Of a stretch of 64,000 bases of DNA, positions 1 to 12,567 are shown piece after piece. The notes beneath the pieces are model-generated. The model was not told the DNA's origin and did not search any database. It was given only the letters and a program-made list of their open reading frames with translations. Numbering within the stretch: position 1 is the stretch's first letter; each line of letters begins with the position of its first letter. Made by a program: the position numbers and the translations under genes. The stretch comes from Plecoglossus altivelis. Its lineage: Eukaryota > Chordata > Actinopteri > Osmeriformes > Plecoglossidae. The DNA is taken from contig BROE01000020.1 in NCBI GenBank assembly GCA_036571765.1, forward strand, positions 15,344,693-15,408,692, in the 5' to 3' direction.

Positions 1-3000
1 ACTATTAGCACAGCCAGCTTTACACTCAACACTCCGAAGCATTATGATGATACAAGGTCATATCCAGAAAGGACAAAAGAATCACATAATCCAAGCGACC
101 TAGCAGACCTAGAGATGGGATTCCTGTCCTATCAGTGGAAACATTGGCTGTTTAAATTAGGCTATAAGAAGCTAATCTGAGATATCACTGTCACAGCAGG
201 CCTCTAGTCTATAGAATAGTGTTTCTATTTCAAGAGTGGTACAAAGTTAGACATTTTAACAGGATATGAAGGCAGAGGAAATAATGACAATTCATAAGGT
301 GACCAATGATTATTACATTTTTTAGCAATGTTTCAGTTGTGTATATTGCCAGTTTCCGATTTGTTTTGATGTCCTTGAACCTGTCAAGTCCTGTTCAAAC
401 TCATTGAACTCATGTTCAAAACAACAAACCAAAAAAGAGCAGACCTTGATAAAGAGATACCAGCTATTGCAAACTACTGGGGTGGAGCCTGTGTCAGCCT
501 TGTAAGTGTTTCAAGAAAAATGAAACTGAAAATGAAGTTGTACAGCTGAAGTTACCACCACCCTATAATTATCCAAATGTGAAACTGGCATTGCAAGGGG
601 ATAATATCTAATCCTCAAGTGTGACATGACAGCAAAACTCTACTAAACTCGGAGCAAAGGACATATGATTGTTTCACCTCTTGTGGTATCAGCACGTTGA
701 CGCATGGTCTCACCAGAATAGAAAGTGATAGGCTTCAGAGACAATGTGTCCGCGAAGACAGAAACATTCAAGGAATGATCTTCACTCCAACCCGCACTCA
801 TACCTCTGCCATTTAGCCAAGGAGACACAACCTGGTCTGACATCTAACAGTGACATCTGACATTTAAGCGGGGCGCGTGGTAGTCTCCAGTGCAGAAATA
901 ACCGTACCCTACAGATATAGGCAATAGTTGCTTTTCTAATAACTATTATATCGCAACACTCGCCGATTTCGTAACAATGTGTCTCCTAGCGTCACTGTCT
1001 TTTCCACCATGTTTTCTTTTTTTTCCATTAAAAAAGTGGCATGCCCTTACGCGACTGGATAACCGATAGTAAGTAGCATGACTGTACTGAGATATTACAC
1101 ATGATAGGGGATCTCTGTACCCTCCGCTGTGTTTCATTTTAGGTTCTAATGGGCTCAATCACGTCCCCTACCACAGCACCGACCAAGGAGAGTCAAGCAC
1201 CGCCCCCTCAGCGAGCGCTACATTGTATCAACTGACAGTCCACAATAGATTCTTCTTTATACCCTTTCGTTGAACAAATGCTAAAGCAAAACAAAAACAC
1301 GATTAAGAAACATAGATTTCTGATGTAGCCAGAATGATTCTCGTTTTACACTGCATGAACAATGGTAAATAACAGCAAGCTAGAGGTGAAAGAGACGGCC
1401 ACGATCTCCACTCACCTTATAAGAATCTGTCGCCAGCAAGAAATTAAAGTCCGGTGCTGCCATTATCGAATGAATGATTTGATGAGTTGGGTCTTCGTTA
1501 TATATAGCAGACCAATCCACGTAGTTAGTCCAACCCTTGGGGCGGAGATGGGACGTTTAATATTTGATATTTCAATAGGCTCGCTGGTTACTTCACGTGA
1601 ATTGAGATCGCCGCCAAACTGCAATATCCCTCGGGTAGGCTTTATTTTACGCTTGGGGTTGAAAGGGGGCGTGTTGTAAAAACACGTAGCTCACGTACTG
1701 ACAGGACCGCCTCCTTTGCTCTGACGCAGACACTAGCAGATCATGCGTTTCTTTTCTGACTTAGCGGGGCGGAATACTGTGGAAGTTTAAGTTTCAATTT
1801 CCTCGTGGAAAGGAGCATATGCCTAAAGTGACATGTAATATTTCGAAAGGCTGCGAGTCACTCTTTAACTCACAAGAATAATCAGTAGCCAAAATGTAGA
1901 ATACAAATGAACTCGCTGTAGTATCTTAAGTCTGGATTCTTAAACTGAAACCTTCATTCACAACTTCACTAGGCTATTATACATTTTTTACACGATGTAT
2001 TAAAACTAAGCCGTATCGTGCACATTTTCTACTAATAATGTGTCAGAGAAGTAGACCTAGGTTACAAACCATCCGAGTAGGCGACCACCTATAAGTCGCT
2101 GTCTCACAGATATCTCAAAAACCAACGTATGTTTGCTAGTCCCTATTACAAGCCTGCGGTAGCTATATAATTGCAGTCTGACTGTAAAATGTATTTTAAA
2201 ATGTCTGTCTTCAGCACAGGTTAAAAGGTTATTGAAATAGTGTGACTAACAACTCAAATATAGTTAAGACTACAGGTAAGAATTGAGAATAAGCGCAAGA
2301 CGTCACAGGCAAGTGATCCAAGTCTTGTTAATATGATTTTTGCAACCTGCCTCTGGGGCATTAGTTTTTTTTTTTTTTAATGGCCCTGCCCAATGTCCAT
2401 GAATCAGTGAATAAACACATTAAAACAGTTAAAAATCACAACGTTTCTACCATAGGGGACCATCATGTATCAAAGTGTAACTGTCTCGCAACAATTCCAT
2501 AAAAATGTACTCATCGAAACGAAAACGTAGGCCTACACTTTCCAAACCATCGATATTGACGCTTTTTTCAGCTAGCTAAGACAATGTAGCTAAGCAACAG
2601 CGAGCTGTTCTTTTTTATTATTTCTAGAAGTAGGAGGGCAATTACATTTGTTCAGGTAGCCTACCTTGTCGCTCAATTAGGCTAGCTAGCTACTCGATAA
2701 GACTAATGCAATAATGGAAGGGGGTCCATTCGCGTTGGAGGCCAATGCCGTTGGCACATGCCCGAGTTTTAACACGTCACCTTCTGTTAAACCACAAAAT
2801 GTCCGGCATAATCAAGCCGCTGATACATAGAGCTAGGTAACAGAGAATTCTGCATGCTAGTCTAGTTAGAATGCTTTGTTGAGGTAAGCAAGGCCGACAA
2901 AACGTAATATATTGTAAAGTAGCCTATTAGGCCTAGGCTACGTAATATTCAGATTCAATCATCAAATTTAGAAAATTGACTAGCTTGACCTGCCCTTTAT

Positions 3001-4747
3001 TTCTGTTCCCGCTCCTGCCTACTAAATTCACTCGCCCTCCCACCAGAATGAGCTCTTACGCTTTTAAACTATAGCGACACCAACAGGTCGTTGATATATA
3101 GCCGAGCTATAAACATCATTACAGCCACCTGTTACTTAGTTTGTTGTTAAACTGTCCCTGTTTATATGGCTCTAAATTTCAACAAACTCTATGAAAAAAA
3201 CGATCTCGTTTTCTTAACAGGGAAGTCACGGAGTCAATGTGTATAACATTTCTTTTTCTTACTTCTTCCTACAACCTATCACATTTGGAGTCGAACTGTT
3301 ACCCACTCATACTAGCAACGACTATAACATTTGAAACCGTGTGTGTTAAGTAGCCTAATTTGATTAGACACGCGGCGGAGTGCTGAGTAGGCCTAGTGGC
3401 GGTAGACCAACCTAGCTAACACTGGCACTGGAACTGTTTTGGCCGTGGCGACCGTTACTTCACTTGACATTATAACAAACTTGTTAAACTAAGATGAACA
3501 TGACCAATAAGTGGTAATTTACATATAAACGTAAATGATACAAAGTTGCTGGCCTACGGTAATGTACAATTAGATTTATGATACCACTTGTCACTTAACA
3601 GCGGAAAAAGTGGTGTTGGCCGGCTGCCAACAGTTCAGCGGAGAAGGAAACCATTGTTTTGGTAGAGCCACATGATTAATTAATCAAAATCAAAATATGT
3701 TGTTGCTTTGTTAACTAGTACATGACAACTGCGGAACTGTTTATGTAATTAATTAATTATTTGTTCATTTGTTTATTTTAATACTGAATTGTTAAAAAAC
3801 GGTCTAAAAGCAATTCGCACTGGATGTCTTATTGTTGAAGACCAGCGCCTATTATCTTGGGCATGCAGCCCTCTGCTTACGACCGAGCTGAGCTGATATT
3901 CAGCATTAACGCACGTGAAATTCAACAGAGGAAGCTTGCGTTGGTTGTACAGATAGGCAGTTATTATAGGCTACTCCTGGGGAGCTTTCCAGACACAAAG
4001 TACCTCTTAAAAACATTACCTACCCTGCCGTTAAGGAAATATCCGAACCTTTGGGTAGCCTACCCACAATAAATTCCCAGCTGTGAGATTAGATTAATTC
4101 ATTTGGATTCCTTTCAGTTTCTTTGACCTGCACTGTGCGCAAAGGCTATACTTAACATAGCCTATTGTAGCTTATATATCATGACACAGAAAAACCGAAA
4201 AACCGAACCTGGAGTAAGGCATTCTCATTTTATTCTCTAATAAAAGTATTGAAAACGGAAGTCAACATATTGAAATGAAATTAAAATTGCCTAAATGAAT
4301 TGCCTATAATTTTGTTGAGACGGAATGGCTTGGACATAGCCTACTCAGGAGAGGATGAGTCCGCCCATCATCAGGTGGATGAATTGCATCGGTTGTCGCG
4401 ACAACCGCGTCTATTGCGCCCCCACCCCCAGCTATAATTTGCCTTCCGTTTCAAAACCATGGTCAGTTCCCGGTGCCTACCTTCTTGAAACGGAGCGTCG
4501 ACCACCAGGAAGTGACCATCGACAGTTTTCTATTGATAAATCGCACAAGGAATAAGTTAAAGTCGATTGATGTTGCTCCATCCCAAAGCGTTTCTAATTT
4601 TTCATCCGACGACCTCTCCCTTCCTATAAGCTGATCCGACTGTGGAGTGAGTTAAACCGCTGGAAACACGTAGCCTAAGCAACAAATAAAATTCGTTTCG
4701 CCTGTGAAGATGCGATATCTTTGCCTGAGGTGACAGACTATCTAAAA
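1..4747. other. 5' flanking region without a recognised gene
   Basis: This is AT-rich unique sequence upstream of cadps. Short open frames exist (for example 643-843 minus, 1362-1679 plus, 4355-4555 plus), but none has a recognisable domain, and none shows a coding exon structure I can support. Low-complexity pieces include a T run near 2368-2379 and TTAATTAATTAA-type sequence near 3748. Distal promoter or enhancer elements of cadps could lie here, but I cannot identify them by eye. Confidence 0.6.
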
Positions 4748-4763
4748 AAAAATTGCGCTTGGA

Positions 4764-4799
4764 CCAATCCACTTAATTAGAGATTTTTTTGGTTTAAAA
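4764..4799 (+). promoter_or_regulatory. Possible core promoter: CCAAT box and TTTAAAA box
   Basis: A CCAAT pentamer lies at 4764-4768 and a TATA-like TTTAAAA at 4793-4799, 150-180 bases before the start codon. This spacing would give a 5' UTR of roughly 120 nt. The assignment is inference from motif order only. Many neuronal genes use dispersed TATA-less initiation, so the true start site could be elsewhere. Confidence 0.25.
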
Positions 4800-4947
4800 G
4801 GTTTTTTTCACTTTTCTTTTATCTGGCGTTGCCAACGCAACACATACAACCAGTCCCCGAACATTGTCGGCGTCGGAAAGCTTGGAAGGCATTGAGATTC
4901 ATAGTTTTTTTCGCCGGTTGATAACCTAGTGTCCATCCAGCAACAAC

Positions 4948-5286
4948 ATGTTGGACCCGTCTTCCAGCGAAGAGGAAGCTGATGAGATTGTGGAAACAGA
5001 GCGCAAAGAGGTGATGGCACCAAAGGCCGGGGGTGCTCGCGTGTCACCCAGCCGGACAACCGAGAGCTCAGGTGGACTCCAACCCGCAAGCCGCGGGGCC
5101 AGCGCCCGTCCATCCAGTCCTAGTCCCTCGGTGGCAAGCGACAAGGAAAAAGAGGACCTGGAGAAGATGCAGAGAGAGGAAGAGGAGAGGAAGAAACGGC
5201 TCCAGCTCTATGTGTTTGTAATGCGCTGCATTGCCTATCCTTTCAATGCAAAGCAACCAACCGACATGGCCAGAAGGCAGCAGAAG
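4948..5286 (+). CDS. cadps: cadps exon 1 (start codon, residues 1-113)
   Basis: First coding exon of the calcium-dependent secretion activator CAPS1, a cytosolic and peripheral-membrane factor that primes dense-core vesicles for Ca2+-triggered exocytosis in neurons and endocrine cells. The product begins MLDPSSSEEEADEIVE, the characteristic CAPS1 N terminus. A Ser/Pro/Gly-rich low-complexity stretch follows (residues about 25-62), then a charged KEKEDLEKMQREEEERKKR helix (about 65-83), then LQLYVFVMRCIAYPFNAKQP, which is almost invariant in vertebrate CAPS. The ATG has A at -3 and an in-frame TAG at 4927-4929, which fixes the start. The Gly/Ala-rich linker is shorter than I recall for mammals. 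The exon ends in phase 0 at CAGAAG before the GTGAGA donor. Confidence 0.96.
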
Positions 5287-7436
5287 GTGAGATAAATGAC
5301 AATGTAACGATGAGTGGTATACTCAAATCTGTGGAATGATAATATAATGTATGGATCCTCATGGTCTTTCGCTTGTATAGAGTGGACCCAAGTGACTCAA
5401 AACTTCTCAGTTTCATTACACTTGGTTTGCTTGAACTGTGTACATTTCAGATTATTCATTGTACAGTTAAAGAGAACCAACCCACTGTTGTGAGCAGGAG
5501 GTCTGTTCTCCATAGAGTTCAGTGTACTCTCATCCACTGGGAGCGAACACGCTGTGAAATGACTTCTCTCTTTTTCCCAGGGCAGATTTAACAGCGTTCA
5601 ATACTACGTCAGCAATCTGCAGTTAACATACAGTTCTCTTTGAGCTATTATTTTTACAGAAATAGTTTGATCAAAACATAACAGGATCTTGTCAAATGGA
5701 TATTTTGTTCTGAAACAAAATTATCCAAATAATCAATAACACACAACCCCACTGTGACTGTTGAAGTATTATTCATTTTTCTCCTTTATAGTTGCCTGTG
5801 TTGCTGTGTCAGACCCAGCTTGGCTTGTGGGCACAATCCTTGTAGTTCTTCAATAGACAGCGCGATGAATATTGTACCCAGTACTTATCCAGTTAGTATC
5901 CAGACTGAATACACTATGAAACGATGTAGAGAATGTGCTCCCCTATACGCCCTCTGCTGTAGCCCTGTTATAGTGGCCCATCTATTGTAGCAACAGTTGC
6001 ATTAGTATATAGTCCCTCCTGGAAGACAAGCATGACTCTGTCACTGCTTAAAACAATCTCATATCAACTTGAGAGAAATTGCTGTCTGAGACAGCAGCTT
6101 GTTTGGCTGCTTCGGAAAGAATGATTACATCAGCTGTTTGATAATGGCCACCCAGACAATCTAGCAGAACTATGTATCGGAGACATTAGACTGGTAATGA
6201 GGCTACATATCAGCTTAGATATGTATGAATAACAATGTGGCCATCTCCCTGAGAAACTCCTATCACGCTAGTTAGCGAGACGAATTTGTATGCAGCTCCA
6301 TCTCTTCAAGCCTGAATGAAGTCTTCACAAAGAATCAAAATGTAAAGAATGATTAGCACTTTCTTTATTTGTGCTGATGAGGTTAGCTCCATTTGAAATC
6401 ATCCATTTAGCTCCATTCTGGGCCCTTTATCGTTCATGCATATTTCCTCTCCCAGTCCACGAACAGATCTCTGATCAGGACAACCATGGAGGTATGGATG
6501 ACCAGTAGTGGTTCAAATCAAGGCTCAGAGGAAGATGTTGGAAGCACTTCTGACTTTAGCCTTTCACCTCTGAACATCAGTTGATCTATGATTCCATTAA
6601 ATGATTGTTGTGACACTCATGTCTTGTCAGATGTTGCACATGACATTGCAAAGTTCTATGATAGTCTTAACAGGTGGATTACTTTTACGCACGGTGGTAA
6701 TTATACTATAAACGTGACGGAAATCTCTCTACGCTTGGTGAAATTGTGAGTCGTGTGAATTGTTTTGCGCGTATGTTAACATGGTAAGGTTGTTCATCAC
6801 AAGACATTCGATCCACCAAACCACAGACTGACCCGATGACCCCATGGTCTTGGCCTATGGCACATATATTCCTCGCATCTCACACCACACTAGAGAGATG
6901 GGTCTCTATAAAATGTTTTCATTTTCACTCCTGGTTTCTGTAGAGGTATGTATGCCGTCATTTAGGCTCTCCTCATGAGACCACTATTCTGTAAAAGGTT
7001 GCTTTATTCCCCTTCTGGGACATTACTACAAATACAGCTTATGTTGTTATTGTGCCAAGAGGGTTACATCAGACAGCACAAGTGTGATTTTTCTGTCAAG
7101 CCATTGGCAGAACAATTCTGGAGAAGAGCTGTAGCATCTAAAACTAAGAGCTGCTCTTCTTAGTCCTGCCGGTAGATTCCACTTAGAGCTCGTCTCAGGA
7201 TACTTAGATCCTCATATAACTCACTACACTGCTGATAATGCCTGGAGTTTGATGTGTCAGTCTATGTTTATGTCACACACTCACACACACTCAGTGGTGA
7301 CAAGTGGGGATATTCCACTCAGACAGTGGGTTCGTATGATTAAGAGTGTTAAAGGCGAGGACTGAACCTCACTTAAAACTCCTTTGTATTACCGTTTTAT
7401 TCCGGAATGCGTTTGTGTTTCATTCTTTCTCTTATT

Positions 7437-7438
7437 GA

Positions 7439-7475
<37 letters not shown>

Positions 7476-7602
7476 GTCCTTCTCTATCTCCCTCTCTCTC
7501 TCTCTCTCTCATTCTCTCTCCTTCTCTCACTCCTCTCTCTTTCTTTCTGTTTCTCCTTCTCTCTCTCTCCTTCTCCCTCTCTCCCTGTCTCTCTCTGCAC
7601 AG
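7437..7602. repeat. (TGTC)n / (TC)n microsatellite
   Basis: A run of about eight TGTC tetramers grades into a TC-rich pyrimidine tract with CCTTCTC interruptions. The open frames through it (Leu/Ser-rich) are artefacts of the repeat. Confidence 0.95.
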
Positions 7603-10538
7603 CTTGGATTGTAAAGGTTCATACAGTAGTATTCAGTAAACCGTTCCTCCAAGCTGTATCTAACTCCGATAATGAGTCATTGAGTCATGTACCCTGAATG
7701 TTTTTGCTTCATGCCTGTCGCTGTGATACAAATTCTCGCCCCCTGATCTCTGACCGAGGAGAAACAGCAGTCTGAGATGGTTAGACAGTTTGATCCCTTA
7801 ATTCCCTTTCGGCATCGCAAAAGAAAGTAAATAGTCCGCCCTAAATGTTTCTCGGGTGTCACTGGATTACGTCCACACATTTGTACTACCTTTTGATAAT
7901 CATACGTTGTCTAATCAAGCACACGCTCTTGATTTAATTTTGGAGCCACCTCTGTTGTACTGGCTACTACAGGACTTGAGAGGCTGGGTGTGTGATTCAA
8001 ATGACTCCTCCACAGGTATACGCTAACCCCATTTCACACATCTCCATCTCTCTTTTGTCTTTGATGTATTCTCCTCTACTTTAATCAGGCCTGGGGGGAT
8101 TACCATAGTCAGGTGAGGTGCTACAGTAGATAAATACAATCAGACCATCTGCTGGGCTTTTCTTCCACAACGGGCCGTGATGAATACAGTCCAACCCCTC
8201 TCAACCGCCCAGCTCCTCCTCCTCCCTCTCTCTCCACCTCTCTTCATTCTGCTGCCCCTTCTCTCTGCTCTTCTTCGCAACCTTGTTTAGATTTTTCTCC
8301 GCTGGTCTCCAGGACATCATTTGATTATGGGTTATCACAGGGGATTTTATTATCTGCAGGCAAACTGCTTATTTTGAACTGAGGCTAATAGGCTGCACAC
8401 AGGATGCTTAGTGACGGAAGGCCTGTGACAGTGTCGGCCCTTCAGTCTTCAGTCACTGTCTTAGAATCTGGGCAGGTAACAAGACAGAGCTCCAACCTCC
8501 CTCCCTCTCTTGTTAATGATGGTGGGAGATGTCTGCCTGCTGTTAGTCCAGACCGGCAAGGATGAGAGACAAACAAGACCGTCAGAAGGGAGTTCTGTTA
8601 TCTGCCTACGGTACAAAGCGCGAGCAATAAACCTGCTGTGGAACGTCTCCTTGTCTCTCAGCTCAAGCACTACCACAGCCGGCTAATAAAAGGATGCAAA
8701 TAATGCAGCAGTCTTACAAACATGAAAGAAGCAGATTCAGACGGCTCTAATGTGACAGTCTTTCTGTGGAATTTGGCATCCTTAAGTTGCACAAGGATAT
8801 GAGAATCATTGTCCTCACAAAGACACAGAACGTGCTTATGAGCGGAGGAGTTTTTTAGGATGATGAATTTTAATTCAGGATCATCAAAGGTCACAATGTA
8901 TTAGTCAACATCAAGATATTGTCTCTTTAGAACAGATACGAGGGATGGATGTGGAATTAAAATTAGAATGAGATGTTTGTGTGTGTGTGTGTGTGTGTGC
9001 GTGGCCTTCTTTCAAACCTTCTGCCACTCTTCCAGGTGTGTGTTAAGGGTTATGCTTCAGTTGCGCCTGCATGATGGCAAGGTTCCTCTAATGATGAAGT
9101 CAGCCATGCTGGGTGTCCCATGGTGACACTGGCCAGTAATCCTTCTCAACCGTTTGCATGCATGTGCATATCCAGTCACATGAGCACACGCTCACACGCA
9201 CTCACGTGTGTGCCCACACATTCACACGTACACACCAATGATTGTGAGCCCAATCAGAGGAGTGAGTCACTGCTAACGCGCACCCACAAAGCCTGATCAA
9301 TTATAGCTCTAATGGTGGCTGGATGAGACACCCACTGAACAAGGTTGTCAATAAGAAACAACCTTCAAACGCTCGTCAGGAGCTTGTCTTCTCTTGAACG
9401 CTTCACAAGGCTGGCTTGTGAGGCGGGCAAGAACGAGTGTGACACGAACGACCGCGGTTCTTTGTTTGGTATTGAATCACCCTTCAAGTCATCGTAAGGG
9501 CTTGATTGTTATGTAATTCGCATATTATAACTTGTTGAATACTATGCTGATTTCCTTTTAGTATGCAGAGACATATTTTATTTCTAGTGGTTGGCTGTTA
9601 TTGATATTAGGAAGATATTGAATCTTCAAAACTCTCTGATGCTTTAAACTGTTCTTTCTGTCACAAGCACCGAGGAATATTTACACTGGCTTGAGTACAA
9701 GAGAAGGACATGAGCGTTGAGGAGACCTTATACACTGGGATCATGGATTTACATGCATGGGCATTAACAGTTGCCCTGTTTTATGTGTGTGTGAGAGAGA
9801 GAGTTTCTGTGTTTGCTTGTGCGCGCATGTGGGTGTGTGTGTGGGAGTGTGTAAGCACGTGCCCAGATGAGCACTTTTTCGGTCTATGGTTTGTAGGCTC
9901 GATGTAATCTGGGATTACACATTTATTTGATGTCTTACGGCTGTTATGTAATCGCTGGAGAAAGACTGTCTTTAAGGCCGTAGTATAAAGACAACATGTG
10001 TGACTCTATGTAAATGAGTGTGTGTGTCAGTGCGTTAGTGCGTGTGCCTGTGTGAGTGTGAGTGTGCGAGTGCACCCGCAGACTAATGGTAGTGCATGTG
10101 GAGAGTGTAATATTGTGATATTCTGTTTCCCTGATGAATATGCTCAGGGGTCACACATTAAAGGCACCCCATTGGAAGGGAGCTTGTGATTGGTTTTCCC
10201 CTGATGGTGATTAGGGAGATATGATGGCTCATCAAGCAGATCCCCTAGTGGATGGTCCAATGCTATTTCGGACCTAACCGACTACCAGTGTGCACTAATT
10301 ACCACACAGAGAACAAGAAAGAGCAGGAGAGATGGAGAAAGAGATAGATCGTAATGGAAACAGTCTGTGTACTAAGACAATGGACGTATCCTTTCCTTCT
10401 CCTAACCCTCAGATGGTCAGACTGTGGAGCTCACGCAAAGAGAGTGGTTACTAGATCCAGCATGCTGCCTTGAACACACGCAGCAGTTCTCACAGATGGC
10501 CCACTGACACCAGACACTAAGCTGGCTCTCTCCCTGTG

Positions 10539-10540
<2 letters not shown>

Positions 10541-10592
<52 letters not shown>
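10541..10592. repeat. (TC)n(CA)n microsatellite
   Basis: About 21 TC dinucleotides are followed directly by five CA dinucleotides. It is a simple compound microsatellite in intron 1. Confidence 0.95.
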
Positions 10593-10593
<1 letters not shown>

Positions 10594-12381
10594 TACATTG
10601 TTCCTCCCTCCACTACCCTTCACTTGTCTTTTAACCCAGTGCTTCAGCCAACAAATCAACAGATGCCACTCAGTACAAGGGGTATCTCTGTCGAGGCTTT
10701 ACTGTAGTGGAGCGTTTGATCACTGAGAGACAAGGGGAAGAGGGATGGGATAAGAGATGTAGTGAGTTACAGTAAGATAGTTGGAGAGAGCCTGAGTCAG
10801 AGTCAGAGTCTGATAGGCCGAGAGGAGAGAGAAGGAGGGACTGCTGGTATGGAGAAATACAGAGTGGCCAGTACTGCAGAGTTATCCACAGAGGTCCAGT
10901 CTTCTGAAAGACCAAGGATGTTCGTCATCTGTCCACCCCCACACACTAAGCCATGCTGTGGCTGGGCAAACACAACACAGAGCCCTGGGGAGGTTCCCCC
11001 CCTCTCCCCTCCACAGACCCATTCACACTCCTACACATGCCGAACACACACACGCTCACACAACCACCCACTCACGATCAGTACACATGCTGACACATGT
11101 TCACACGCACGCTCTCGCATGCACAAATTGGCACCCGCATGCTTTACTTACACCTTTGGCTAATGCACACGCACACATTAAGGTGCACACCCTCACACAG
11201 CGAGCATGCTTCTATTGTACTCAGACATGACTTCAGCATGGAGCTTAACTAGGCTTCAGTCACAGCCCACACACCGTGGACCTGTCCTCCTGTAGCCATC
11301 TTAATGCACTGCGTCTCTGCAGACGTCTTCCTGCCTCTGTGGATGGTTGGTGACAAAGAAGAAAGAAACTAGGATGAGCTATTCAAAAACATGTCACTCA
11401 TAATACATACACACACATACAATAATGTGCAAACTTTACACTCCCTGAAACTCGACATTAGGTATCATAGTGCGATCGCAATACAGAAGGAGAAGTGAAG
11501 TGTTGTGCTTTATAGAATTTCAGGGAAGGGATTCTACCCAAACCCAAATCCACTCATCGTTTATGTGTGCCCTTGACTACTTTGTTATGAATGGCATCTG
11601 TTTTCATTCCCTCTGTGGTTCAGCAAAAACAATCTCTGGAAAGAAAATTCTACCCAGTGCTAGAGATGATTAGATTAATGTCATTAAAGTGCCAGTACCA
11701 TTACATAAAGCTTTGGCCAACGTGGCTGAATGTAGTTGGCCTCAGGGCTTATATCTCACTCACTGTCCCGCTAATGGAGAGTGGATGAAGTGGAGAATGA
11801 CGGAGGAGACAAGGAGAAGGCCTGGTTTGGGAGTGCGTGACCTAGTTCAGTGTAGGGTCACCCCTGTTGAGTCTAGTCAGTAGACTTATTGTCCTGGGGT
11901 TGAGATCCGGAAAGGGAAAGAGATGAGTGAATGTCGTTAGTAATCTCTTCTTTGAGAGATTTCTCTAAATAAAAGCTCTGCAATTATTTTAATGGAATAC
12001 CCACCCAGGAAACAAATTGATTGAAATGTACTCATTCCACAGATTCAAGTGTTAGTCAGCCTGTGAGATCTGCTGGTTTATGGAACGTTGCATCCATCCA
12101 GAGATCCTTGTGAATCAGGGATGTTGGAAAGACAGGTTCCACTAGGCTGTGGGCTTCCTGGAAAGCTCCCACAGCTCCTGCTGACGGTCTATGGATTCAC
12201 ACTGCTGAGACATTGAGTAGTGGCTGTGTGAAGTTGACTATCATGGCTGCCAAGTCATTCCCATGAGATGAGCTGTCTCCCCACGTGCAGGAGACGATCT
12301 AACGGAGGGAGGCTGGACTCTTAACGCTACTGTGCCGCGTCTCGCAACATCTACTAAGGCTGCCTCTTGTAGCTTCCTTCC

Positions 12382-12567
12382 TTCCTCCCAGCCGAACCCC
12401 GCCCAGCTGGTCCCAGTGGTCACCCTTCTTCCCAGCCGAGCCCCGCCCAGTTGATCCCTGTGGACACCCTTCCTCCCAGCCGAGCCCCGCCCAGTTGATC
12501 CCTGTGGACACCCTTTCTCCCAGCCGAGCCCCGCCCGGCTGGTCCCAGTGGACACCCTTCCTCCCAG
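12382..12567. repeat. 44-bp GC-rich minisatellite, about 4.2 copies
   Basis: The unit starts TTCCTCCCAGCCGAGCCCCG and ends GGACACCC. Four units are nearly identical, with paired substitutions (CTGGTCCCAGTGG versus TTGATCCCTGTGG) defining two unit types. It lies in intron 1 and is read through by a Gly-rich minus-strand open frame that is not a gene. Confidence 0.9.

Noticed and set aside
643..843. 66-codon minus-strand open frame in the 5' flank
   Set aside because: Normal composition, but no recognisable family, no partner exons and no conservation evidence.
4355..4555. 66-codon open frame upstream of the cadps start
   Set aside because: No known domain. It probably lies in promoter-proximal DNA and is random.
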